A DNA stretch of 64,000 nt from Oscillospiraceae bacterium (lineage in GTDB: Bacteria; Bacillota; Clostridia; Oscillospirales; Oscillospiraceae), in contig JAFXYD010000098.1 of assembly GCA_017541995.1 (NCBI GenBank), positions 49,514 to 113,513 of the forward strand. The letters run 5' to 3'. A program made the position numbers and the translations under genes. Shown here one piece after another: positions 37,997 to 46,330 of the stretch. The notes under the pieces were generated by a model that searched no databases, was not told the DNA's origin, and saw nothing but the letters and a program-made list of their open reading frames with translations. Each line of letters starts with the position of its first letter. The first letter of the stretch is position 1.

Positions 37997-39289
37997 CTAC
38001 AGCCGTTCCTCCTCCAGCTTGTGCAGCCTGGAGCGCAGAAGGAGTCCCTGGAGGAGAAGGGCGGCCAGGAGGAAGCCGCAGGCGGCCAGCAGGAGCCAGA
38101 GGGGAACGGTCCTGCCCTCGTCCTTCTGCTCAGTCGCGGGGACCGGGATCGGAGCAGGGGCTTCCACTGTGATCCGCAGGGGCTCCGAGAAGGAGGCCTC
38201 GCGGCGGGAGGCGTCTTCATAGACCACGGTCAGCCTTCCCTCCGCCGGGCCAAGGGGCGCGGCGGCGGTGGAGAAGGCCAGCTTCCCGGTGACGCTCTCG
38301 CCGCCGGGCAGATTGCCCACCAGCACCGTCTGATCCCGCACGAAATCCCCCAGATCCAGGGTCATGCGCAGATTTTTGACCTCGTTCGCCCCGAGATTCA
38401 TCAGCTCCACGCTGATCCCGGCGCTCTCGCCCTGGATCACGGTGTCCGCCAGGGTCACGGGGCCGTGCTCCAGCCGGAGGGTCTGCGTAACCGGGACCGT
38501 CAGAAGGGCCTCGGCGCTGCCCTCCCCCCGGAGAGAGCGGTAGGAGAGGCGGACCCGGAGCTGGTGCGCGCCGGGCCGGGCCTCCGCCGGGACTGTGATC
38601 GGCAGGGTGACGGTCTGTTCCCGGCCCGGCAGGAGCGTTTCCAGGCGGAGGCTGTCCGTCTGGGCCGGAAGCAGCTCTCCGGCGCTCTCTGCGTAAGACA
38701 GGGTCAGCTCCGTGAGCTCCGCCCTGTCCGATGTGTTCCGCACCCGGAGGGTACAGCTTCCGGGCTCGCCCTGGGTCAGGGCGGCGTTCAAAAGACGGAG
38801 CTCCGCCGTCACGGGCGCGGGGTCGTCCAGCCCGCCCCGGATGCGGACCACCAGGGGCAGCTCCGTTTGGAGGGATTTTCCCTCCGCGTCCTGTCCCTCC
38901 AGGTGCAGCCTGGCCGGATAGTCGCCGTTGATCCGATCGTCGTAGAGCCGATAGCAGAGGCGCAGGGGCCAGAGGCCGTCCGCGTTCGGACGCAGCTTCA
39001 CATGCATGTTCTGGGGAAGGAAGGGGGAGAGCTCCTCCCGCTCCGGCTCCAGCCAGGCTGTGAGCTCGCCCACGGCCCGGTCGCTTGCGACGGGGAAATA
39101 TCCGATCCAGGTTCCATTGGCCTCCTCCGGCGCGTAGCCCCGTGCCCAGGAGCGATTGCCCATGCCGTAGAGGATCGCCTCCTCGTCCAGGCAGAAGGCC
39201 TCTGTCTCCGCCGAGGCGGATCCGAACACCGGAACCGCGCAGAGCAGCAGGCCAAATATGAGAAGGAAAGCAAGCAGACGGCGCATCAT
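37997..39289 (-). CDS. Exported Ig-like (NEW3/CARDB-type) membrane-anchored protein
   Basis: 430 aa. Signal peptide (to about residue 27, A-S-A), then about 360 residues of extracellular beta-rich sequence with repeated N-x-S-D/N-L-G-A-N-E-V patterns of CARDB/NEW3 sandwiches, then one transmembrane helix (about 396-416) and a short basic tail. It overlaps the ABC permease stop-start by 4 nt, so it is probably an extracellular partner of that transporter. Substrate unknown. Confidence 0.75.
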   Translation of the reverse strand: MMRRLLAFLLIFGLLLCAVPVFGSASAETEAFCLDEEAILYGMGNRSWARGYAPEEANGTWIGYFPVASDRAVGELTAWLEPEREELSPFLPQNMHVKLRPNADGLWPLRLCYRLYDDRINGDYPARLHLEGQDAEGKSLQTELPLVVRIRGGLDDPAPVTAELRLLNAALTQGEPGSCTLRVRNTSDRAELTELTLSYAESAGELLPAQTDSLRLETLLPGREQTVTLPITVPAEARPGAHQLRVRLSYRSLRGEGSAEALLTVPVTQTLRLEHGPVTLADTVIQGESAGISVELMNLGANEVKNLRMTLDLGDFVRDQTVLVGNLPGGESVTGKLAFSTAAAPLGPAEGRLTVVYEDASRREASFSEPLRITVEAPAPIPVPATEQKDEGRTVPLWLLLAACGFLLAALLLQGLLLRSRLHKLEEERL

Positions 39290-41970
39290 CCCACCTCCCG
39301 GATATTTTCGATCACGCTCCGCCGCAGCAGGCGGCGGCTCCGGCGGGCGATGGACGCCCAGCAGAGCAGAGCCGCCAGCAGGGCGACCAAAAGCTGGGCC
39401 AGGAAGGCCAGGGGGAGCGTCTCCTGCACGGTATTCTCCACGATTTTCGTACTCAGCAGCAGACAGACCGCCGCGGCCAGGAGCCAGCCGACGCCCACCT
39501 GAATGGCGCTCTGCAGGCCGTATCCGGCGCGCAGGACGCTGCCGCTCATGCCCAGGGCCCGGAGGGTGCCGATGGTCCTTCGCTCAGCCTCCATCTGCCG
39601 GATGCCGGTCCCGGCGACGACCCGGACCGAGAACCAGATCAGCAGCCCCACCACCGCCGCAATGGCGATGAGCCCGGCCTGCCCCTTCCGGCGGCTTTCC
39701 GCCCGATCCTCCATCCGGTTATAGACCTGCAGCGTCCCGACCCGGGCCGCGATCCGCTCCAGCCGCCCAAAGTCATAGGCGCTGGTCGCCTCGTCTGTGC
39801 CGGGCTCCAGAAATACGTCGGTATTATTGAGGACGCCCAGGCGAAGCCCCATGGCCCGGAAGCCCGCAGGGGTGGTGATGAGCTGCGGCTCCTGAATGCC
39901 GTAGATCCGTTCGACATCCACAAACTGAGAGCTGATCAGCCCGCCCAGTTTTACCGTGGCCTGACAGCGCTCCGCTTGGCGATACAGGTTCAGGTACTCC
40001 GCCTTGGAGCGCGTCGTCGCACCATCCTCCGCTTCGGCGCAGAGCTGACACAGGGAGAGCGCCTGGCCGGGCAGGAAGGAATCGTTGGAGATCCGGAGCC
40101 AGCCTTCCTCGGCGGGCCGCGGCATCATGGAGATCGCGGTATCGCCGTACTCGTTTCTCCCCACGTAGTAGTCGGGCAGGCTGAGCAGGACCTCCTGTCC
40201 GGCGTCCAGGGCCGCCCGGTCGATGACCCCGGCGGTCAGATTCGGAACGTAACGCTCCGGCTCGTCGGTCAGCAGAACGGGCAGGGTAAAGGGCGGCGTT
40301 TCCAGCTCCAGCAGCTCCATGGCCGCCCGGACCCCCGGCGCGTCTGCGCCGCTTTGGTTGGACATGAAAAAGATCCCGTTTTTCGCGCACTGTCCCAGGT
40401 AGTCGCCCTCCGGCTGCCCCGTCAGCAGGACGACGGTCCGGTACTGGGTTCGAAGGGCGCTTACGCCGGGCAGGGCACGGATCTGGGCCAGATCCGCCTC
40501 AGAGAGGGAGCGCAGAGGGATCGACGTGCGCAGATCGTCCGGCATTGCAAAGACGATCTCATTCGCCCCGTTGTATAGAGACAGATCCGGCTCATTCGCC
40601 TTGGGCAGGATGGCCCGGATCGCCTCCCCGCCCAGGAGTACGCCCGCAAAGGACATCAGGCAGAGCAGCCCCGTGAGCAGGCAGATCCCGAGCTGACGAA
40701 CCGGATGCAGGCGCAGCCTCCGCAGGGCCATGAGCCGGGCGGGCCGGAAGCTGGCTTTGGGCCGGAAGCGCTTTGCCTTGCGCAGGGTCTCCGTGTCCCG
40801 GATCAGGCTCATGGGACGGGTACGTGAGGCCCGCAGCAGGGGCAGGAAGGACGCCAGCAGGATGAAGAGAAAGCTCAGCGCCAGCATGGGGATCAAGGCC
40901 AGGGGCGGCAGCCAGAAGCGCAGGCTGTCCGGCGCCAGCGTACAGAGCCCGTACACAGCCAGCACTGCCGCGCCGACGCCCAGGGGCGAGAGCAGCAGGG
41001 CCAGCAGCAGGCTCTCCCGCCCGAAGATGCGGCGGATCTGCCGCCGGGTTGCGCCTACAGCCCGGAGCATGGCGATCTCCTCCCGCTTGCGGCTGAGCTG
41101 ACTGCCCAGGGCAGCGGTGACGCCCAGCATGGAAAAGAGCAGCAGGCTCCCGCCCAGCAGCAGGGCCAAGACGCCAAAGCCGTCATAGTTGGTTAGGTAT
41201 TCCAGGGTCCCCATGTCCTCCATGTGCTGGGCAGGTCCGAAATAGAACCAGCCCCAGAGGCTGATCCGGAAGACCGGGAGGCCCCCCGCGGCGGCGGTCA
41301 CCTCGTTCAGCCCCACGCCCTTTGCGCAGCGCAGGAGCAGAATGCGAAGGTTGCGGCCCGTGGCAAAGGGCGGCTCCGCCGCGCTCACAAAGAGCTGGGG
41401 CAGGCCGACGTTCTCCCGCCCTGGGAGCTCGGCGCGCAGCTCTTCGTCGCTGAGCTGGCCCTGGCTCAGCACCACGCCCACCAGGGTGTAGCTCCGGGTC
41501 TCCTTGGCCCCGTCGATGGGCTGGAGCTGCAGGCTCACGCTGTCGCCCAGCTCGGCCTGGGGAAAGAGCTTGTCCAAAAGCTCCAGCTCCACGGCCAGCT
41601 CGCCCGGGGCCTCCGGCATCCGGCCGGACCAGAGCTGCCGGTTGGACAGCGCCGCGCCGCCCGCGTCGTAATACCCCACGGCGCAGTCGCCGCTGCGGGC
41701 CAGATAGTACAGCGTTCCGGTTTCGGCGGCGAGGCCCTGCCGCAGAAGCTCTTCCCCGGTCTCCGGCCCGGCGTCGTAGACGAAGGCGTCCTGCCTTCCG
41801 TATTTTCGATCCAGCTCGGCCTCGCGGCCGTCATAGACGGCCAGCAGGGTCAGCACCACCGTGCAGGTCAGAAAGATCGCTGCCAAAATGCCCGCGCTGA
41901 GGCCCAGATATTCCCGCAGGTTGGCCCGGACCCCCGCTCCGGCCACCCGGTTCAGCGTCAGCTTTTTCAT
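39286..41970 (-). CDS. ABC transporter permease, FtsX/MacB type, 894 aa
   Basis: An N-terminal helix (about 22-45) is followed by an extracellular domain, three clustered helices (about 265-390), a central helix, a second large extracellular domain (about 460-760) and three C-terminal helices. Two FtsX modules are seen, with the cytosolic signature L-S-R-K-R-E-E-I-A-M-L-R-A-V-G-A-T-R-R-Q-I and R-T-I-G-T-L-R-A-L-G-M-S-G. These mechanotransmission permeases move or sense lipids and peptides outside the membrane. It overlaps both neighbours by 4 nt. Confidence 0.88.
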   Translation of the reverse strand: MKKLTLNRVAGAGVRANLREYLGLSAGILAAIFLTCTVVLTLLAVYDGREAELDRKYGRQDAFVYDAGPETGEELLRQGLAAETGTLYYLARSGDCAVGYYDAGGAALSNRQLWSGRMPEAPGELAVELELLDKLFPQAELGDSVSLQLQPIDGAKETRSYTLVGVVLSQGQLSDEELRAELPGRENVGLPQLFVSAAEPPFATGRNLRILLLRCAKGVGLNEVTAAAGGLPVFRISLWGWFYFGPAQHMEDMGTLEYLTNYDGFGVLALLLGGSLLLFSMLGVTAALGSQLSRKREEIAMLRAVGATRRQIRRIFGRESLLLALLLSPLGVGAAVLAVYGLCTLAPDSLRFWLPPLALIPMLALSFLFILLASFLPLLRASRTRPMSLIRDTETLRKAKRFRPKASFRPARLMALRRLRLHPVRQLGICLLTGLLCLMSFAGVLLGGEAIRAILPKANEPDLSLYNGANEIVFAMPDDLRTSIPLRSLSEADLAQIRALPGVSALRTQYRTVVLLTGQPEGDYLGQCAKNGIFFMSNQSGADAPGVRAAMELLELETPPFTLPVLLTDEPERYVPNLTAGVIDRAALDAGQEVLLSLPDYYVGRNEYGDTAISMMPRPAEEGWLRISNDSFLPGQALSLCQLCAEAEDGATTRSKAEYLNLYRQAERCQATVKLGGLISSQFVDVERIYGIQEPQLITTPAGFRAMGLRLGVLNNTDVFLEPGTDEATSAYDFGRLERIAARVGTLQVYNRMEDRAESRRKGQAGLIAIAAVVGLLIWFSVRVVAGTGIRQMEAERRTIGTLRALGMSGSVLRAGYGLQSAIQVGVGWLLAAAVCLLLSTKIVENTVQETLPLAFLAQLLVALLAALLCWASIARRSRRLLRRSVIENIREVG

Positions 41971-42653
41971 CGCAGGCTCCCTCCGCTGTCGTGCTCGATG
42001 CGGCCGTCCACGATGTGGACGATGCGCTCGGCCTGCTCCGCCACCCCCAGGTCGTGGGTCACCAGCAGCAGGGTGACCCCCAGCTCCCGGTTGATCTGCC
42101 TCAGCAGGGCCATGACCTCCCTGCCGGTCTGCCCGTCCAGGTTGCCCGTGGGCTCATCCGCGAAGAGGATGGCGGGCTTGTTCGCCAGGGCCCGGGCGAT
42201 GCAGACCCGCTGCTGCTGGCCGCCGGATATGGCGGCGGGCAGATGGGAGAGGCGGTCGTCCAGCTTCAGCAGCTGGGTCAATCGGCGGAGATATTCCTCG
42301 TCCGGCTTGCGCTTGTCCAGCATGACGGGCAGCAGAATGTTCTCCTGGGCCGTCAGCTCCTTGACCAGATGATAGCTCTGGAACACGAAGCCGAAGCGTC
42401 TGCGGCGCAGGACGGAGAGCTGGTTGTCGGAATAGTCCGCAAGGGCCTTGTCCTGGTAGACCACCCTGCCCGCTGTGGGCTGATCCAGCCCGCCGAAGAG
42501 CTGCAAAAGCGTGGATTTGCCGGAGCCGCTGGGCCCGGTGATGGCGGTGAAGGAGCCCTGGGGAATGGACAGGCTGACCCCGTCCAGGGCCTTCACCTGC
42601 TCGGCCCCGCTGCCGTAGTATTTGCAGAGATTTTCGCTGCGAATGATCTCCAT
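41967..42653 (-). CDS. ABC transporter ATP-binding protein
   Basis: 228 aa, LolD/MacB type. Walker A G-P-S-G-S-G-K-S (39-46), signature I-S-G-G-Q-Q-Q-R-V, Walker B A-I-L-F-A-D-E-P-T-G-N-L-D, and switch T-H-D. It powers the adjacent FtsX-type permease. GGAGGGATCTCGC upstream. It lies 63 nt after the kinase gene, the usual order in peptide-sensing/resistance modules. Confidence 0.93.
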   Translation of the reverse strand: MEIIRSENLCKYYGSGAEQVKALDGVSLSIPQGSFTAITGPSGSGKSTLLQLFGGLDQPTAGRVVYQDKALADYSDNQLSVLRRRRFGFVFQSYHLVKELTAQENILLPVMLDKRKPDEEYLRRLTQLLKLDDRLSHLPAAISGGQQQRVCIARALANKPAILFADEPTGNLDGQTGREVMALLRQINRELGVTLLLVTHDLGVAEQAERIVHIVDGRIEHDSGGSLR

Positions 42654-42716
42654 GCGAGATCCCTCCTTTCTGCCTCTATTCTCTCACAGGAAGCTTACTT
42701 CCGCGTGACGCCCGGC

Positions 42717-43592
42717 TTACGTTTTCGCAAGATTCCGCTCCAGCCGGGGAAAATAAAGGGTAAAGCGCAGGCCCTCGTCCGTATTATCCGGGACGATGGT
42801 CCCGTGGTGACGACTCACGATCTCCCGGACGATGTTCAGCCCGATGCCGGAGCCCGTCCGGTCCTGACCCTTTGCCCGGTAGAAGCGCTCAAAGAGACGC
42901 GGAAGCTCCTCCGGGGCTACGCCGCCCCCATCGTCCGAAACCGTGAGCCGCACCTCCCGCTCCGTCTGGGTGATGGCGACGGCTACGCTGCCGCCGGGCT
43001 CCGTATGCTCACAGGCGTTTTTCAGCAGATTGGAGAAGGCCTCCCCCAGCCAGCCCGGGTCACAGCGGAGCGCCGCGTCCCCCGTCAGGGAGAAGCGCTT
43101 CTCCGGGAAGCGTACCCGAAGCCCGTCCCAGGCCTCCTGCACCAGCGGCGCCAGCTGCCGCGCCTCGAAGTGGAAGGCGTAGCCGTTGTTGCTCATGCGC
43201 TCCAGCCGGAGCAGGGCATAGATCAGCGCCTCCATCCGATCCGCCTGGGCCAGCGCTTCCTCCTTGTGCGCGCCGTCGTCCAGCTCCAAAAACAAGCGCA
43301 GAGAGGCCAGGGGCGTTTTAAGCTGGTGGGAGATGTCCGTCAATAGCTCCGTGCTGCGCCGGGCCTCCCGGGCGGTTTCGGCGCGGGAGCGCTCCAGCGC
43401 GCCCTCGATGGCCTCAAAGTCGTTTTGCAAGGCGGCCAGGCGGCCGTCCCGCAGGGAAAGGGGCGTCCGCGCCCCGCCGGAGAGAAAGCCTCCGGTCTGG
43501 GTCCGGAGCCTGCCAAGCTCCTTCCGCTGGCGGAAGTAGAGCAGGGCGAAAAGCGCCGCCAGCGCGGCAAAGAGTATCGTCAGTCCTTCCAT
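42717..43592 (-). CDS. Sensor histidine kinase with a single N-terminal helix
   Basis: 291 aa. One membrane helix (about 3-20) and almost no extracellular part; then a linker, H-box D-I-S-H-Q-L-K-T-P-L (H89), N-box N-L-L-K-N-A-C-E-H-T, G1 D-D-G-G-G-V and G2 G-S-G-I-G-L-N-I-V. With no sensor domain it probably receives its signal through another membrane protein, such as the adjacent transporter. The ATG at 43592 lies inside the response regulator gene (13-nt overlap). Confidence 0.9.
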   Translation of the reverse strand: MEGLTILFAALAALFALLYFRQRKELGRLRTQTGGFLSGGARTPLSLRDGRLAALQNDFEAIEGALERSRAETAREARRSTELLTDISHQLKTPLASLRLFLELDDGAHKEEALAQADRMEALIYALLRLERMSNNGYAFHFEARQLAPLVQEAWDGLRVRFPEKRFSLTGDAALRCDPGWLGEAFSNLLKNACEHTEPGGSVAVAITQTEREVRLTVSDDGGGVAPEELPRLFERFYRAKGQDRTGSGIGLNIVREIVSRHHGTIVPDNTDEGLRFTLYFPRLERNLAKT

Positions 43593-44230
43593 CGATATCC
43601 CAACCCCCGTACCGTCTGAATATGCTCCGGGCCGATTTTCTCCCGAAGCCTGCTGACGTGGACAGAAAGGGTGTTGTCGTCCACAAAGCGTCCGTCGCAG
43701 TCCCAAAGCACGTCCAGCAGCAGCGCCCGCGGCGCGATGCCGCGCTGCCGGACGATCACCGACAGCAGCCGGAACTCCGTGGGCGTCAGGTTCAGGGGCG
43801 CGCCGTTCCAGGCGGCGCTCATACGCTCCGGGTCCAGGCGCAGGGCTCCCAGGCGCAGGCTGCCCGTCGGATGCCGCCGCAGCAGGACCCGGATGCGGCT
43901 CAAAAGCTCCTGCACCCGGAAGGGCTTGGCGACGTAGTCGTTTCCCCCCGCGTCCAGGCCCCGCACCACGTCGTATTCCTCGTCCCGGGCCGTCAGAAAC
44001 AGGATGGGCGCGGCAAAGCCCTCCTGCCGCAGCGCGGCGCAAAGGGAAACCCCGTCTCCGTCGGGCAGAACCACGTCCAGAATGACAAGGGAGAAGCCTC
44101 CCGCCGACAGGGCCTCCCGGGCCGTTCCCAGGCTGTCCGCCGCCTGCACGGCATAGCCGTTTTTCTCCAGGAGCTCCCGCAGTCCCATGCTGAGATAGCG
44201 GTCGTCCTCTATGAGTAAGATTGAATCCAT
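43580..44230 (-). CDS. OmpR-family response regulator
   Basis: 216 aa. Receiver with D9-D10, phosphorylated Asp in V-I-L-D-V-V-L-P-D-G-D-G, and K in Y-V-A-K-P-F; C-terminal winged helix with L-T-P-T-E-F-R-L-L-S and V-D-D-N-T-L-S-V-H-V-S-R-L-R-E-K-I. It should bind DNA repeats and control its own operon. First gene of the regulator-kinase-ATPase-permease-accessory operon; GAGGATGATACA upstream. Confidence 0.94.
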   Translation of the reverse strand: MDSILLIEDDRYLSMGLRELLEKNGYAVQAADSLGTAREALSAGGFSLVILDVVLPDGDGVSLCAALRQEGFAAPILFLTARDEEYDVVRGLDAGGNDYVAKPFRVQELLSRIRVLLRRHPTGSLRLGALRLDPERMSAAWNGAPLNLTPTEFRLLSVIVRQRGIAPRALLLDVLWDCDGRFVDDNTLSVHVSRLREKIGPEHIQTVRGLGYRWKD

Positions 44231-44506
44231 TGTATCATCCTCCGTGTATCTCCGATTATATCACATTCTCGCGGGATTTGCATTGCGTTTCTGTAAGGAT
44301 AACGCCCAAGGCCAAAAAAAGCCGAACCCGGGGGATCAGGTTCGGCTTATCTTACACGATTCCCTTTGATCTTCTGTCGTTTCGGAAGGAGGCGGGATCA
44401 GGCTGGCGAGGATCACCGCGGCGAAGACGGATCTTCAGACGGACTGCTGTTGAAACAGCTTTTCGTATTTCGTGTTCCCGTGATTCATACAAAATGAGGC
44501 GCGGAG
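44231..44506. promoter_or_regulatory. Upstream region of the response regulator operon
   Basis: Minus-strand TATAAT (44255-44260), preceded by TGA, with a weak ATGCAA -35 (44278-44283) at 17 nt. Farther right, AAGCCGAACC / GGTTCGGCTT (44319-44348) forms a 10-bp stem. The remaining sequence to 44506 shows no gene. Confidence 0.5.
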
Positions 44507-44768
44507 TTACGCCCGGGGATTGTCCATGAGATAGGGCAGGGCTTTGGGCTGGTTGTAAGCGATATCCTTTACACCCAGGAATTACAGCACCACTAAGCGA
44601 CCACAATGTTCTTTCAGACGGTAGTCCCCTTGCTCGTCCACCCAGTCGTTGCCCTCCCCGGCCTGCCGGGCCAGCACATAAATGGCCGTGTCGCAGTGGG
44701 AGCTTTGGACGTCCTCCCGGGTGATGGGAATCCCCGTGGGATGGCGGAAGGGGGTCACGTTGTGGAGG
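44507..44768 (-). pseudogene. GH3 beta-glucosidase-like remnant
   Basis: Minus-strand codons V-T-P-F-R-H-P-T-G-I-P-I-T-R-E-D-V then S-H-C-D-T-A-I-Y-V-L-A-R-Q-A-G-E-G-N-D ... G-D-Y-R-L-K, ending at a stop (44582-44584). The pattern C-D-T-A-I-Y-V-x-A-R-x-x-G-E-G is that of family 3 glycosidases. Past the stop another coding-like scrap ends D-I-A-Y-N-Q-P-K-A-L-P-Y-L-M-D-N-P-R-A (to 44507), which I cannot assign. Confidence 0.6.
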
Positions 44769-44770
44769 AT

Positions 44771-45063
44771 TTATACGCCGGAGTAGGCGGAGAAGCCGCC
44801 GTCGATGGGGAGGGTGACGCCGGTGATGAAGGAGGCGGCCTCATTGTTCAGCAGGAACAGCACGGCCCCGGAGTAGGCGGGGATCTTGGTGAGGGGGTGT
44901 AGGCGTTCATGGAGCTGACGTTCAGGATATTGCAGCCTTCTTTCCCCACCATCTGCCGGGCAAAGGCCTGGGTGGGAAGCAGGGTGCCGATGAAGTTCAG
45001 GTTGAAGGCGAACTCCACCCCGGACTTGTCCAGGAGGAAATTCCATTGTGTAAAGACTTGCAA
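44771..45063 (-). pseudogene. Short-chain dehydrogenase remnant with deletion and frameshift
   Basis: One frame reads F-N-L-N-F-I-G-T-L-L-P-T-Q-A-F-A-R-Q-M-V then N-V-S-S-M-N-A-Y-T-P; after a one-base loss the other continues L-T-K-I-P-A-Y-S-G-A, jumping straight to L-F-L-L-N-N-E-A-A-S-F-I-T-G and I-D-G-G-F-S-A-Y-S-G-V-stop. The catalytic Tyr is kept but about 70 residues after it and the whole N-terminus are lost. The family is sugar-acid type SDR. Confidence 0.8.
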
Positions 45064-45086
45064 AAAATGTATATTCTTGCTATAAT
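45058..45086 (+). promoter_or_regulatory. Promoter of the nitroreductase operon
   Basis: TTGCAA (45058-45063), 17 nt, TATAAT (45081-45086). The 230-nt leader contains a small ACGCG/CGCGT hairpin followed by CTTTTTG near 45117-45140, a possible attenuator. Confidence 0.8.
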
Positions 45087-45318
45087 CAGCTGGAAGGAAC
45101 GGGTGCGCGGCGCAGGAACGCGCTTATCCGCGTCTTTTTGATCCGCCTGGTCTCAAAGCCAAGGCGGAGGACGCGGCGGTGGAGCCGGAGGGCAAGCGGA
45201 TGCCCAGCTCCGACACTCCCCCCGCGGCTTCCGCAAGGCCCTTCCCCAGCCGGGGGCAGAGATGGGCTGCAGGCGGTTTTCATACCCGAACAGAACAGCA
45301 TGAAAGGAGTCAGTCGCA

Positions 45319-45411
45319 ATGAGCAAGCTTTTCTTCGCCCACGGTTCCGCCGAGGGCGGCGTGGGATCCGAGGCGGATCTGAAGGGCCGGAAGGAGGAAC
45401 TGGGGAAATGA
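45319..45411 (+). CDS. 30-residue leader ORF coupled to nitroreductase
   Basis: M-S-K-L-F-F-A-H-G-S-A-E-G-G-V-G, then a charged stretch, ending E-E-L-G-K. AAAGGAGTCAGTCGCA is a good ribosome site, and the stop overlaps the nitroreductase start (ATGA). It could be a translated leader peptide or the stump of a deleted gene. No family recognised. Confidence 0.45.
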   Translation: MSKLFFAHGSAEGGVGSEADLKGRKEELGK

Positions 45412-46220
45412 ACCGAATGGAAGCGATTCAGCACCGGCGGAGCGTTCGCAGCTTCGACGGAACCGGGCTCAGCCCCGAGGATCAGCAGCAGCTCCTGGCC
45501 TTTGCCGAGCAGCAAACGAATCCCTACGGTCTGCCCATCCATTGGCGGCTTCTCAACGCCGGGGAGCACGGGCTGAGCAGCCCTGTCATCGTGGGCACGG
45601 AGCTCTACATCGCGGGCAAAATGCGCCGCGCCCCCCATGCCGAGGAGGCCTTCGGCTACAGCTTTGAACAGGTCGTCCTGTTTGCGGAAACGCTCGGTTT
45701 CGGCACCACCTGGATCGCCGGGACCATGAATCGGGCGGCCTTTGAGCGGGCCATGGAGCTTTCGGCAGGAGAGGTGATGCCCTGCGTCAGCCCCCTGGGC
45801 CGCCCCGCCAAGCGCATGTCCCTGCGGGAAACGATGATGCGGAAGGGGGTCAAGGCGGACAGCCGCCTCCCCTTTGAGGAGCTGTTCTTTGACGCTTCCT
45901 TTGACAAGCCCCTCACCGAGGCCGCCGCCGGCCCCCTCCTTGCGGCCCTGAACGCCGTGCGGCTTGCGCCCTCCGCCGTCAACAAGCAGCCCTGGCGCTG
46001 CGTCTGCCGGGAGGGCCGGGTTCATTTCTACGAGAAGCGCAGCAAGGGCTACGTCTCTGAGGACGGCTGGGATCTGCAGAAGGTGGACCTGGGGATCGCC
46101 CTTTGTCACTTTGAGCTGGCAGCCCGGGAATGCGGCCTCAAGCCCAGCTTTGAGCTCCGGGATCCGGCCCTGCCGAACCGGGAGCAGCTGCAGTACGTCG
46201 CCTCCTGGCGTGTGGAATAG
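45408..46220 (+). CDS. Nitroreductase-family protein (TM1586-like)
   Basis: 270 aa. Two nitroreductase half-modules: I-Q-H-R-R-S-V-R-S-F (FMN phosphate site) near the start, F-G-T-T-W-I-A-G-T-M at about 107-116, and R-L-A-P-S-A-V-N-K-Q-P-W-R at about 187-199, then a late V-D-L-G-I-A-L-C-H-F-E-L-A-A. Family members use FMN to reduce nitro groups, quinones or other acceptors; substrate unknown. AGGAGGAACTGGGGA upstream. Probably the only full-length gene of its transcript. Confidence 0.85.
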   Translation: MNRMEAIQHRRSVRSFDGTGLSPEDQQQLLAFAEQQTNPYGLPIHWRLLNAGEHGLSSPVIVGTELYIAGKMRRAPHAEEAFGYSFEQVVLFAETLGFGTTWIAGTMNRAAFERAMELSAGEVMPCVSPLGRPAKRMSLRETMMRKGVKADSRLPFEELFFDASFDKPLTEAAAGPLLAALNAVRLAPSAVNKQPWRCVCREGRVHFYEKRSKGYVSEDGWDLQKVDLGIALCHFELAARECGLKPSFELRDPALPNREQLQYVASWRVE

Positions 46221-46245
46221 CCCGCTCCGGCTCCGCATCTGAAAC

Positions 46246-46321
46246 AGCGCGGCAGGGAGGAAGCCTTTGGCTTCCTCCCTGCCGCGCTGCCGCAAAAGCT
46301 CCCCGGCCTTTTGGCCGGTTT
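46246..46321. terminator. 20-bp perfect hairpin and second stem between convergent genes
   Basis: 46246-46265 pairs exactly with 46269-46288 around a TTT loop; then CCGGCC TTTT GGCCGG (46303-46318) followed by TTTCG. Together they separate the nitroreductase and L,D-transpeptidase genes. Confidence 0.8.
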
Positions 46322-46330
46322 CGCCTTGCC

